A stretch of DNA of 64,000 nucleotides, from positions 42,066,162 through 42,130,161 of the forward strand of contig OU342637.1 of assembly GCA_910589415.1 (NCBI GenBank). Direction: 5' to 3'. The notes beneath the pieces are model-generated. The model was not told the origin of the DNA and did not search any database. It saw only the letters and a program-made list of their open reading frames with translations. The stretch is from Malachius bipustulatus (Eukaryota; Arthropoda; Insecta; Coleoptera; Melyridae). This document shows positions 11,489-21,961 of the stretch, in pieces. Positions within the stretch are counted from its first letter, which is position 1; the number at the start of each line of letters is the position of its first letter. The position numbers and the translations under genes were made by a program.

Positions 11489-11871
11489 ATTATCCTTTAA
11501 GAAGTAACACTTGTTACTACGTAATTAATAATTTGAGGAGATATGGTCATCTTGTCAAGATGGTGAAAAAATTATTGTAGCCTAAAAGCAATTAATTGTA
11601 TAATTATTAAGGTCATCTAGTCATGTAATCAAAAGCTGTGAAATGTAATGTGGTACTCACCACCTTAAATAATATATTATTATGTTTGTTATATGTCCTG
11701 ATGTGTTTACCTTTTTTGCTGATTTTATTAAAAACCTCACATGTTTGCATCCTGATGAAAACATGTTATATGTCGAAACGTAGATGTAATATATGTATAG
11801 AGTATTCAATATTGGCAAAGATTTTGCTGTTTTATCCCGTTATATCTCCCCAGAAACAAATTAACACTGTT
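11489..11871. mobile_element. ~380-bp insert in LINE A, hammerhead-like motif inside
   Basis: LINE A is colinear on both sides of this block, so it is inserted sequence. It is A+T-rich, encodes nothing recognisable, and carries the CTGATGA...GAAAC motif described separately. The precise ends are uncertain by about 10 bp and no TSD is resolved. It may be the tail of a Penelope-like element or another short retroelement; that is inference. Confidence 0.5.
11747..11787 (+). ncRNA. degenerate hammerhead-like motif (candidate)
   Basis: CTGATGA at 11752-11758 and GAAA at 11775-11778 could be joined by a weak stem II (ACAT/ATGT with a bulge). GCATC before the core pairs with GATGT after a GTA cleavage triplet, which gives a five-pair stem I. 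Stem III is almost absent. The core spacing fits a type I hammerhead, but stem II lacks the standard G-C closing pair. Self-cleavage is doubtful. Confidence 0.25.
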
Positions 11872-12523
11872 AGACTGGATCTGTAAGCACTGATGGAGAA
11901 TCGGAGCCCGGCGTTATGAACTGTGATCAACTTATTAAGGTCTGATTTGCTTGCTGAATCGTAAACTATAATAGTGTATTTTCGATCTGACAAGGCTTCT
12001 ATTAATCTTCAGGAGTAATTCTAAGCTTGACCCCCTGTGATGATGTGCTGGCGTTTTGAAGAGTTTTAGTCTTTGGTGACAGTTTAGAGTTAGGTGATTG
12101 ATACGGGGTCTCAATGTCAGTTTTTCGTCGAACCTAAGGTCAAGGGAACCATGTTCCCGAACAAATGGAGGATCCTTTCCATTCATTTCCAGTGACACCG
12201 GGATGTCAGGGTGTTGTTTTTTAGTGAAAAGAATAGGTTTGGTTTTCTTGGTGGAGAATTGAAGACCGTTTGGCCCGGACCATTTTCCGAGTGTTGTCAG
12301 GTGTTGTCTGCATTTGTTATCTTAGTGTAGCTGGGTTATTGCCTACGCTCTACACCAGTAGGTTGTCCGCGTATAAAGTACACTGCATGGGTTGTTGTAT
12401 CACGCTAAGGATGTCATTTATTGCTATCAGAAACAGAGTAGTGCTTAGTACGGATCTTGGGGGACAGCAGTTTGTTGGAGATATTGTTCTGATACTTGGT
12501 CACTTACTGTTACTCGAAAATAT
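11872..12523 (-). pseudogene. LINE A reverse transcriptase, palm and thumb
   Basis: Minus-strand translation gives SVLSTTLFLIAINDI followed by CTLYADNLLV. The latter is the catalytic YADD box of the RT, here with the second Asp changed to Asn. Downstream at 11935-12198 the thumb is intact for 87 codons (LDLRFDEKLTLRPRINHL then SLVRSKIHY). It ends near VHNAGLRFSISAYRSS, where the 380-bp insert begins. Stop codons and the altered active site mark it as dead. Confidence 0.8.
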
Positions 12524-12980
12524 TTCATCCATAGGGCAGAGGCATGCGAAGAAGTTCATCAATGAACCCTCGCACGCGGTTACGACAAACCTACCAGGCC
12601 TCAGTCGTACCAGACTGAGGATAACGGTAGGCCTGCTCACAGGACACTGTCGACCCGCAAACAATAACCAGGGTCGGAGGGGCAAACGACAGCGAATGCC
12701 GCTGCTGCGCCGCTTCTGCCTCGAAGACGAAGAAACGGCGGAGTACATTCTCTGCCATTGTGAAAGAGTAGCTAGGTCCCGGTTCCGGTGCCTAGGCGCT
12801 GAAAGACCTACGCCAGAGAGATACATTAGGTCTCCCAACAGACTCTGGAAGTTGGTAAAACAACTGGAGCTGGAAGAGGAGCTCTAACTATAGGGAAGGT
12901 ACCTACAATAGATCTCAACAGGTCGCAGTGCATACCTACAGAAGGCCTCCCATTACAATCTACAATCTACTTGAAAATAT
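12512..12980 (+). mobile_element. LINE B: 5'-truncated insertion with 12-bp TSD
   Basis: The inserted part (12524-12968) is flanked by ACTCGAAAATAT on the left and ACTTGAAAATAT on the right, a 12-bp TSD with one mismatch. Removing it restores the reading frame of LINE A across the junction. The insert ends in a short ACAATCT repeat tail, as in 3' ends of some LINEs. It is in the opposite orientation to LINE A and therefore younger. Confidence 0.85.
12538..12887 (+). pseudogene. LINE B ORF2 C-terminus
   Basis: The plus-strand frame gives LSRTRLRITVGLLTGHCR, then a cysteine/histidine cluster (CLEDEETAEYILCHCERVA), ending LWKLVKQLELEEEL. The TGLLTGHC...ETAEHILCxC pattern is the C-terminal tail of RNase H-bearing LINEs and also appears at 17430-17650. 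The upstream half of the longer open frame, before the TSD, is unrelated LINE A sequence. The piece is 5' truncated and cannot be active. Confidence 0.8.
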
Positions 12981-13040
12981 CGGTCCTTTAGGAATTTTAT
13001 CAGGAAGCTGATCATGCAGCCATTTACGTCCCAATATCTA

Positions 13041-15727
13041 TAGTCCAGTCAAGGAATGAGGTGTAGAGTGCGTGAGCAGGTAACTAAGCGATTCCTTCAG
13101 AAACTTGTTCAGGGGGCTTAGGTTGTTAACATACCAAAAGTCCTGACTCCTAGGTGATGAGCGGGGGGAGGAGGGGGGGGGGGGTAAAGGTACGAATTTT
13201 GGGGTTTTCGCTTATATCTCGAAAACGGTGCATCGGAGAGAAATATTTTTAGATAATAAAATAGAGTTCTTAAAATTATCTAAAACTTTTATATCATATG
13301 TTTTTTTCTAATTCCTAACCGTTTTCGAGCTATACCCTCGGAAAAAGTTGAAATTTACAAAAAAAATCAATTTACGTCAAAATATTCATAAACATTGCAT
13401 CATATTGTCTAAACCTATTCATAAACGAAAAGTATGAATAGGAAAGAAGTTGTAGATTTTTAAATTCCCTTTTAGAATATATATACATATGCTGATTAAT
13501 GTCCAACCCGCCTAAAGTTACAGCTATTTTAAAACTTGTATAGCATTTTGCAATTTTCAGAAAATTAGTTTGTATATCATATTCTTAACCCACAACCTTT
13601 GTTCGTTCATCTAATAACATATATGGCCACTTATAAGCAAGTTATTAAATAAAGTAGAAAAAATAATGATGATGACAAATTTCACACTTTATTCTACAGA
13701 TAGTTTCGTTACACCAATACAATAATAATTGTAAACCCCATTGTTCTCAATATATTCCTAATGTTTTACTCTCAACTTTAAAAGTAATCAAATTTTCATC
13801 CTCTTTGAACTTGAGGGCCCAGGCAATGATTGTTCTTCCATGGCATCTTCTTGCTCAGTAGCGGGTGGCTCTTGCTGAATGGCCTCTACATCGTCTTCAT
13901 CGTCCTCATCGTCAACAGGCACACTGTTTAGGCACTTCCCTTGACAGTGGAGGCACGCTGCAGAACAGGTGAGCATCGCTTTTCGGCAGCCACATTTTCC
14001 AATTACACAATCCTTGGTGCAGCGGCAAAATATAGTTTTCAGAAGAACCTCTGGTGCTGGTAGATTTTCCATTGTAATTGCCACCAGGGTGTCTCCTACA
14101 CGTTTCCACCCCCAATCTTGAGGGGGCAGCTCATTACCGAGCCACTGCTGCACTTGGTGGTAGGTTCGCCGAGAGTGCTGTTTAGCTGCATTCTCATCTC
14201 CCCAGCCTTTTCAACCTGGTCGTAAGTAGAGGAGGCGTTAGAAAATGTCATTGCTGCTTGCTGGATGATTTCTGACTCCAAGTACAATTTAAAGAAGCCC
14301 ACCTTGCTTCTCCTGAAAGTAGCAGAAGTTGTGTCGCATCCGGTAAATGAATGAAGGAACAGGATGTGTTCAAATCTACGGTGCTGCATCTCTTGGGTGG
14401 ACAGTACTATTGTTTTGGTTTTCCCTCGTCCGGGTTTCAGCATAAAGATATCTCGGGTCGCAGGAGTGGAAGCAATCAACAGGACAGCAAGGTCTACATC
14501 CTCACCAACGACAGCCACAGAGTTGTGAGTTGATTATTCAACAGCAGTCTTCACGATTAGGATGTCAGCGTCATCGGTAGCCTGAAGAGTATGTATCCCT
14601 TTCTCCTGCAGCTTTATCTCCAGTAAGGAGATGAAGTTAGTTTTGTTGGTAGGATTTGATAAAAAGTCTTCCTGTTTACCAGGTATTTGTGTGTCCCATG
14701 TCAAATTGATGTCGGCTGACCTTTTTAGTCTGTAACGACGTATTTGTTCTTGTGATTTAGTGCTATTGGCTGTGTTTGCGTACCCATCAAACACCACAGT
14801 GCGAGTAGTCCCAGGATAATGGTGGTCGACGTAGGTGATATAACTATTACAAATAGTCACAACCGATGCATCTTTTGGCCAAATAACTCTGTGGAGTAGA
14901 AATCCTCCATCGACTACAATGTTCATTTGTGGCAGAAGAATATCTTTCTTGGTTGGCTCAAACAAGTTGTACAGCACTGATTTGTTTGTCTTTCTGATTT
15001 TTTTTTATATAACGCTTAGGACCGATACGGATAATTCGCGATTCGGTTAATCGGCGTTCTATTGCATACGGCTCTTTTAATGTTGTTTTCTAGTATTAAA
15101 TTCAATTGACTAACAAATTGCTGATATTGTTATCTATAATTTAAACAAAATACACGAACAAAGGTTGTGGGTTAAGAATATGATATACAAACTAATTTTC
15201 TGAAAATTGCAAAATGCTATACAAGTTTTAAAATAGCTGTAACTTTAGGCGGGTTGGACATTAATCAGCATATGTATATATATTCTAAAATGGAATTTAA
15301 AAACCTACAACTTCTTTCCTATTCATACTTTTCGTTTATGAATAGGTTTAGACAATATGATGCAATGTTTATGAATATTTTGACGTAAATTGATTTTTTT
15401 TGTAAATTTCAACTTTTTCCGAGGGTATAGCTCGAAAACGGTTAGGAATTAGAAAAAAACATATGATATAAAAGTTTTAGATAATTTTAAGAACTCCATT
15501 TTATTATCTAAAAATATTTCTCTCCGATGCACCGTTTTCGAGATATAAGCGAAAAACCCAAAATTCGTACCTTTACCCCCCCCCTCCTCCCCCCCGCTCA
15601 TCACCTAGGAGTCAGGACTTTTGGTATGTTAACAACCTAAGCCCCCTGAACAAGTTTCTGAAGGAATCGCTTAGTTACCTGCTTACGCACTCTACACCTC
15701 ATTTTGGGTCATTTATTGACTGGACTA
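13041..15727 (-). mobile_element. 2.7-kb long-TIR element with a FEN/PIN-like gene relic
   Basis: About 570 bp at the left (13041-13608) and 578 bp at the right (15150-15727) are near-perfect inverted copies, ending TAGTCCAGTC and its complement. A G-run at about 13156-13184 is mirrored by a C-run near 15577-15600. The element interrupts LINE A between two adjacent RT blocks, so it is an insertion. CTA flanks both ends, a possible 3-bp TSD. The single coding region (13788-14977, minus) does not look like a known DDE transposase. Whether the encoded protein mobilises the element is unknown. Confidence 0.75.
13788..14977 (-). pseudogene. FEN/XPG (PIN-like) fold protein with cysteine-rich tail, broken
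   Basis: This is one coding region with an in-frame TAA at 14534-14536 and a frameshift near 14150. Visible blocks in order are VVDGGFLLHRV (like the FEN1/XPG N-block DxxxxLxR), VVFDGY followed by an EQIRRYR stretch (like VFDGxxPxxKxxExxxR), ATDDADILIV and GEDVDLAVLL (like the acidic I-block), and FLHSFTGCDTTS in the place of LGSDY. The third part adds a C-rich tail (CRCTKDCVIGKCGCRKA...CxxxCxxC) and an acidic C-terminus. I recall similar multi-copy proteins in other invertebrates but no assigned function. The start is not certain: a stop lies just upstream. The nuclease-fold assignment is inferred from motif order. Confidence 0.6.
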
Positions 15728-15805
15728 CTAAGTTTTTTCATGATACTAGATTTCCATGTTCTGTCGAATGTCTGTTCTATATCGAAGAACAAGGCAAGTA
15801 AGTAA

Positions 15806-17085
15806 TATTAGAAAAAAAAAATAAACAAAAGACTTATATGGTTCCTAGAACACAAAAATATTATCGAATATGTATCCCGGCAAATATGATTGTTTTAAGC
15901 TTTGTTGGACTTGCCATTTCATATGTTTCCAATGTACTCGTAACATCCATCTGGGTATTTTAGTCCTACACATTATTTTTATCATTAACATTATTTTAGC
16001 AAGGGTAGTGCAGTTTTGTGACTTTTTTTCCACAAAAGTGGTCATAAACTTCTTAAGGGAGCCATGCTGGAGAAAAAAAGTATGTGAACTTACAATATTT
16101 AATTCTTAATTGATGCTGTGGTGCAGTCCGTGTCCGCCATTTCGGGATTACCCTGTATTTAATGAGGCAATAGGGTCAACTATGAGTCATTGTATGTATA
16201 AAAGTTAAAATTATGTATTTCGAAATGATGTTTTTTATTGGTAAAACTAAACGTTCGTAATTATTATCAAAATTAGCAGTTTATTAGAATTTTTCAAACA
16301 TATCCTAATCCGAACCTACGCAAAATCGGACACATGTTTAAGTACCTATATGAACTTTTTTACTTGTAATGACTAATACTATGATTGCCCCCTTAAATAT
16401 TTCCCTTTCCTCCTAAAACACCTTGTAAAGAAATATACAGAGAGTGCTTTCAAATGGATTTTCAAACGGATTTTCAAAGATTTGAAACAGTGGAGACTAT
16501 AACTTAGGGGTACTCGATGTAGGAGTTGTATTCTTACTGTCATGTCAGTGGCTTTAAAAAATATATAGAAAGTGGGGCAGCAAACTTCCTTTCTTGAAAA
16601 TCGCTCCATTCAGACTGTAGATGTCGTAGCAAGTTTCATTGGACTATAAAGTATGCTCCCCGGTCAGTCGTCATCAATACCAAAATGCGTACCAAAAAAA
16701 ACTTTCTATTCGAACGAAGGCTGTGTGATTGCAACCCGAAATTCTTCCAAAATTGCTTTAATGTAGCCCCGATGAGCCTTGGCCCGGATAGAAAATCAAT
16801 AATGGTGATATGGGTCACTAGGTTCAAACAAACCGCGGATGCGACAAGACGAAGAACTAGAATCCTACTGCCCATCAGATCACCCGAGAACATTAAGGCA
16901 GTGAAAGCTTCAATCTTTGTGATCTCCACGCTGTTTTGTTCGAAAACATGCGTCTGCCCTTGGACTTTCCGATGCTGTAGTAAGGCGAATTCTTTACGAT
17001 GACCTTTACTACTACCTATACAAGTTGAAGATCCTGCAGGAACTTTCCCAATGTAACTTTAATTCTCGGAGGAACTCATGTGAGG
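15806..17085. other. mostly unassigned sequence, possible scraps of coding origin
   Basis: No confident gene. Overlapping open frames at about 16636-17002 on both strands are G+C-richer than their surroundings and may be a decayed transposon gene, but I cannot name it. Around 16140-16160, TACCCTGTATTTAATG resembles a MITE terminus. Confidence 0.35.
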
Positions 17086-17089
17086 CGCT

Positions 17090-17215
17090 TCTTGAAAAAG
17101 TTCCAGAGGAAACAATTTGTTTTCGTAACTAAACCAATTTTCACCTGAGTGGACGCGTCAACAAGCAGAATAATATGCGCTACTGGGCCGACAACAATCT
17201 CGGATAGTTGCATAA
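17090..17215 (+). pseudogene. mariner/Tc-like transposase N-terminal scrap
   Basis: A plus-strand frame gives FHLSGRVNKQNNMRYWADNN just before the LINE C fragment. The FHLSGxVNKQNxRxWAxxNP block is familiar from insect mariner-like transposases, immediately before the middle of the DDE domain (recalled family knowledge). Only about 40 codons are recognisable, and the DDE residues that would confirm it are missing. Confidence 0.45.
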
Positions 17216-17835
17216 AAGGCCTTTGCATTCACCTGAAGTCCTCAAGTGGATACCGGGTCATTCCGGAATCGAGGGAAACGAACGTGCCCACTCATTGGCA
17301 AGAAAAGGAGCATCGACACCCTTCATAGGACCAGAACCATTCTGTGGCTTCGAAGATACTTTCTTCAAGGTAGAATTCCAAAAGGAAGAAGAAAAACTGA
17401 GAGAAACCCATTGGAGGAACCTCAGGGTTGAGACAAGCCAAAGAACTTCTCGGGAATTTTAACCGAGAAAGGTCGAAGATACTCTTCAACCTCAATAAGG
17501 AACGTCTCAGAACACTGACGGGATTCCTAACGGGACATTGTAAGCTCAAGGAACACCTGAGGAAGTTAGGCATAGAAAAAATGGCGTCTGCAGATTCGGC
17601 GGGAAAGGAGACGAGACACCACGTCATCTACTGCTCAACTGCGATGCTTTAGAACTCACAAGAAGTAATGTTCTGGGCCTCCACCAGTTAGAGGCCGGGA
17701 ACTTACCCGACCTTGATCCTCTCAAAATCCTGAAGTTTCTCAAGGAAACGGACTTGGAGAGGGTGCTTTACTAAAGGGATTCCACACCAGGCGAAGCACA
17801 GTAGAGGGGATAAAATAGATCTTTTAGGTCGCAGT
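17216..17835 (+). pseudogene. LINE C: RNase H and C-terminal fragment
   Basis: LKWIPGHSGIEGNERAHSLA is the last RNase H motif. It is followed by a linker (FIGPEPFCGF), then after a frameshift by LRTLTGFLTGHCKLKEHLRK and a degraded zinc tail. The 3' UTR contains ATAGATC...AGGTCGCAGT, also found after the LINE B coding end at about 12905-12925. B and C are therefore the same family or sister families. Frameshifts and stops make it inactive; it is 5' truncated. Confidence 0.78.
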
Positions 17836-19785
17836 AACTAGATCACCCTCAATATACAAATACACAAAAAATACAAAAATTCACCTGAAGTCACAGTGTG
17901 GTGTGCAATTTCCTCATCTGGGATAAAGCCGGAGTCTATACCCGCCTTTTGTCCGATCACAGCTACTACCAATTTATAATACCCGCTCGTGGACCAATCA
18001 AAACCTGTATATTTGATAAACATAGCAAAATTGTGAATAGGAACGATTGCTGACATTTCTCAGAATCGACGCGTCGGTACTTGGTACTAGAAGTTGTTCT
18101 TAGCAGTAAAATAAATAAAAAAATATTTTGATAAAATTTTTTTTATATGTATATAAGAGTAGAAAAAGCATAGTATTACATTCGTGATTATGGCCATTAT
18201 TTACTTGGTGATGACAATGCCACGAGCTATCATCATCTCGTTAATAATGGCTGTATAATCACACATACATATATATATACACATACAAATAATATACCTA
18301 CTAAATTATAATAAATACTTTACCCAAGAAGTCAAAAGAAAGATTATTAGTAAATTTCCTATTCAGATATTCAGATTACTAATTAGTAGGTAAATCTGAA
18401 ATGAAAAGCTAGGTTTTAAAGTTAGGTATTTTATTACATAACGTAAGTAGGTCTGGCAAAAAAAAAATTCGTTCCCATATGCTATCATAGGTAGTAGATA
18501 AAGTATAGTACAATAGCTCGAGTTGAAAGTTGCACTTGCGGAAAATCTCACTTTCAACTCTTGTTATTTAATGTATCCTCCTGGTATTAAGATTACACCT
18601 GGAGAAATCACATAATTTTCCATAAACAACCACGGTTCGAATTGAGTTGAAATAGCCTATACATGCATTTGGTCGACGACACTAAGATTAGCGACATCTT
18701 TTCGTTCTGGGCGGACCTAACACCAAAATTAATATGCGAATTGGGTTGATTTCTGTCGTAAGATCCGCCCCGAAACGCTAGATGGCACTTAATTTTGTCC
18801 CCACTTTATGAGTTCAGTTTCCCCTATTATAGATTAAAATTTAATTAAATTAAGGTTTTACCAAATAACTTAAATTGTAATACGAGAAACTCTTACTGAA
18901 ATACGTCATGTATTTGGTCGACGACACCGCGGCTAGCGACATCTATTCGTTCTGGGCGGACCAATAATTAAATTAGTATGTGAATTGGAATTAATATCCT
19001 CGATATCCATCTACAATTTTCCGTCATGTTTTGAACACCTGTCATTAAGAATAGTCGTCAATAGAAACTAAACGTCGTACAGGTTCAGGAATTTTTTTTA
19101 GAAAAATGGTTTTAGGGGAATAGCTTCAGATTAAAATGCAAGACACGCATGGAATAACATAGACGATCTTCATGTACTCGTAAACCGTGAGAAATTACTC
19201 GGAGGCAAGAAGTTGGAACCTCCACAAACAATCCAGGGACCTAATCTGATATTTATCTATTAATTAGATCCGGAGTAAATAGTCCATGAACAATTTTCCA
19301 AGTTTCCCGAACTGCCACTTCAAGTTCCTAGTCCTAATCCTGCGGTTATTGCAGTGCAGTGCTCAGACAAGGACAATAATTCCTGTAGACAATTCAACTG
19401 TAACGTAGGTATCTGGTATTATAATTTGACAAATAGGTATATGTATATAGGATGGAATTACAAATCTGTTCGCTTCTTCGAAGTAAACACAATATGCTCA
19501 GACTCAGATCACAATATTATGTAGGTGATTATCTTTTATTAAAATTGGTGGATAACATTTTAAATACATTTTATGAAACATTTTGCTTAAAGCTTTTGAT
19601 TTTCTTTCTGATCGGCACACTTCTCTGGTGGTGGTGATGTGACAGACTGATGAGATGGAAATAACCATTGAAACATCGATGTCTCTGTCTTCACCATACC
19701 ATTAGAGTAAGTGTGTCGTTCAGAAAGCATTAATTGTTTTTTAAATACATTTTGTATACTGACCGTATTAAACTTAAAAGTGGTC
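17836..19785. other. non-coding interval with a duplicated ~60-bp motif
   Basis: No gene seen. Two copies of a block (ATTTGGTCGACGACAC, then TAGCGACATCT, then TTCGTTCTGGGCGGACC) start near 18668 and 18910. Otherwise the interval is A+T-rich, with TATATA microsatellite around 18264-18290. Confidence 0.45.
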
Positions 19786-19854
19786 ACTAAAAATTAAGTT
19801 CGACTACTTTTTTCTCAATTTTGAATATGGAATAACCGAGGGGTAAACCGCTGA

Positions 19855-20040
19855 GGATTAAGGTGTACAAATCTGAGGAAATCTGGAGGTAATCTGAGGA
19901 AATCTGGAGGTAAGTAATCTGAGGAAATCTTAGTAATTTGGAGGTAATATGAGAAATCTGCAGGTAATCAGAGGAAATCTGGAGGAAATCTGAAGGAAAT
20001 CTGGAGGAAATCTCGAGGTAATCTCGAGGTAATCTCACTT
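19855..20040. repeat. 11-bp-period minisatellite
   Basis: Imperfect tandem units of the type GAGGAAATCTG / GAGGTAATCTG. Translation on the minus strand gives repeated ISSDYLQ, an artefact of the repeat. A shorter, more degenerate stretch of the same unit lies at about 20955-21055. Confidence 0.75.
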
Positions 20041-20217
20041 GCTGCGATTTAGGCGCATGCGCGTTCTATTCTATGGTATTTTTATGTTTTATATGCCCGT
20101 ATTGCGTAGTACCTACGTATTTAATATAGGATGTACCTAACCCTAATAGTCAGCAAAGTGTTCATCGGTGTTTAGTTGGTGGATTTTTGGATTTTAATAG
20201 TGTTTTATAATTGATTA

Positions 20218-20620
20218 TACAGGGTGGCCCAAAAACGCCGAAACAGGTCGATTTTGTTAGCGAGGGGGACATATTTTCGTGACAAATTTAACTACCCAAG
20301 TTCATCCCCTTGGCAGGGGTAGCTACCCCTTTGCTTATCATCATAGGGAAACGATATCGAGTGATACATCATTTGAAAGCTACTTGAATTCTCTTTACAG
20401 CGATATCCAACATTTTGGGTTTCACTTACATACAGGATGGCCCAAAAAAAATGTTTTAATTGGGGTAGCTACCCCTGCCAAGGGGATGAATTGGATAGTT
20501 AAATTTGTTACGAAAATATGTCCCCCTCGATAACAAAATCGACCTGTTTCGGCGTTTTTCGCGTACATCTTCAGTTTTCAAGTTATTAGGCCTGGTACCT
20601 TTTCGCTGGACCACTTTGTA
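20218..20620. mobile_element. TIR element, TACAGGGTGGCCC family, copy 1
   Basis: The left end TACAGGGTGGCCCAAAAACG and a decayed right end (GGACCACTTTGTA) surround long inverted blocks (GGGGTAGCTACCCCT region and its partner near 20460). Similar sequence appears at about 28010-28256. No coding capacity. Confidence 0.65.
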
Positions 20621-21152
20621 TAGAATCTAATTGTATAGAATCTATGATAATTGTATAATTTTGTCATTGTGCAATTTACCTATAATGCTAATACCAAAAA
20701 AGAATGCACCAAAAACATTCTGTAAAAAATTTTATGTGTGAAAAAGAAAAAAATCACAGCTAAATGTATGCGACTACATAAAGGAAAAAAAAGATACTTT
20801 TGTATTTCCTGATGTGGAAGACAAAGCGGATGTGAACCTGGCCCAAATCAAATGGGAGACTATGCGATCCCCTTGAAAATAGAGGGATTTTTACTTTTCC
20901 AGCAAACGTTTTCTAACACGTTTGCTGGAAAAACGTGTTAGAAAACGTTTTAGCAAAATCTGTGATCTGGAGGAAATCCGAAGTAATCTGGAAAAAATCT
21001 AGGTATTCTCGGGGAAATCTTTGAAATCCGAGGAAATCTTTAGGGATTACCTCCTTAAAGGAATAAGGGTGTACAAATTTTTGCCAGCGGTTTACCCCTC
21101 GGGAATAACTTTCCATTTGGAAAATATTAGTAAATAATAATAATATCATTCA
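20621..21152. other. short non-coding interval
   Basis: It contains a small perfect hairpin around 20903-20945 (CAGCAAACG/CGTTTGCTG type), the second patch of the 11-bp minisatellite, and about 40 open codons at 20762-20876 (DTFVFPDVEDKADVNLAQ) of unknown origin. Confidence 0.4.
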
Positions 21153-21961
21153 AACAGGGTAACCCAGAGTCGCGAAAAAGTCACATAAGTGTTTTGTTAA
21201 TTGAGGTATCAATTTGATGTTTTTCTAACAGGTATATGGGAGGACTGATGCAGTTTGTAAAATTATTTCTGGTATACAGGCTGGCCCAACATCTCTGTAT
21301 GCCATACAACTTTGTTATTTTAAATAGGACATCAATTATCCCGATTATCTGAGGACATTAGATAAGAATTTTTTTACAAGTGGAGTTTAAATTGAAAAGT
21401 TTGGCAGTCATAAACAAGTAAAAATCGCAATCTTCCATTTTCAAAGCTGTTTAAATTGCAAACGGCTAAAGATATTGAAAAATGGCTTAGGTGCCCCTAT
21501 CATAACAAACTATTCATGTGGTATCCTATCATATAGCTAAAACTTTTATATGTATACGGCGACGAAAATTATCTGATTTTTCAACACACATTTTGTCACG
21601 AAAAATGATACGGACATGTAAGCTGTTTTCCGATATTTTGAGCGCTTGTCAATATAAGCTGCTTTGAAAATGGAAAATGGCGATTTTCATCTGTTTATAA
21701 CTAATAAAATACTTGTCAAAAAAATTCAACTGTGGAAACACTTTCTAATGATGGCTAAAAATGTAGAAATATACAGGGTATCCTTTTAAAAATGACAAAG
21801 TTTTGTGGCGTACAGCTATATTCGGCCATCCTCTATACCCGAAAATAATTTTACAAACTGAACTTTTGCCTCCCTTATACCTTTTAGAAAAAAAATCAAA
21901 TCGATACATCAATAAAACAAAACGGCTATGGAACTTTTTCGCGACTCTAGGTCACCCTGTA
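21153..21961. mobile_element. TIR element, ACAGGGTAACCC family
   Basis: Ends carry ACAGGGTAACCCAGAGTCGC and an inverted partner finishing in CACCCTGTA. Inner blocks such as AATTGATACCTC and CAATTTTCATTTTC recur inverted. Non-coding. Confidence 0.65.

Larger units (their letters stand above)
10290..15805 (-). mobile_element. LINE A: fragmented RNase H-bearing non-LTR retrotransposon
   Basis: One minus-strand LINE accounts for pieces at 15728-15805 (RT palm, LALFFDIEQTFDRTWK), 12981-13040 (ISFLIKFLKDRYF), 11872-12523 (RT from SVLSTTLFLIAINDI through the thumb), and 10357-11488 (connection, RNase H, C-terminal zinc motif). The pieces follow each other in frame-compatible order once three insertions are set aside: 13041-15727, 12524-12968 and about 11489-11871. 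The 5' end is truncated inside the RT near 15805. The remainder down to the MITE at 10272 is 3' UTR. Family placement is the RNase H-containing Jockey/I group in a broad sense. Confidence 0.8.

Noticed and set aside
13912..14533. Small overlapping frames inside the FEN-like pseudogene
   Set aside because: They are other-frame shadows of one coding region broken by a stop and a frameshift.
16636..17002. A coding gene supported by overlapping ~100-codon frames on both strands
   Set aside because: Neither frame gives recognisable motifs; mutual overlap on opposite strands suggests one is a shadow and the other a decayed fragment.
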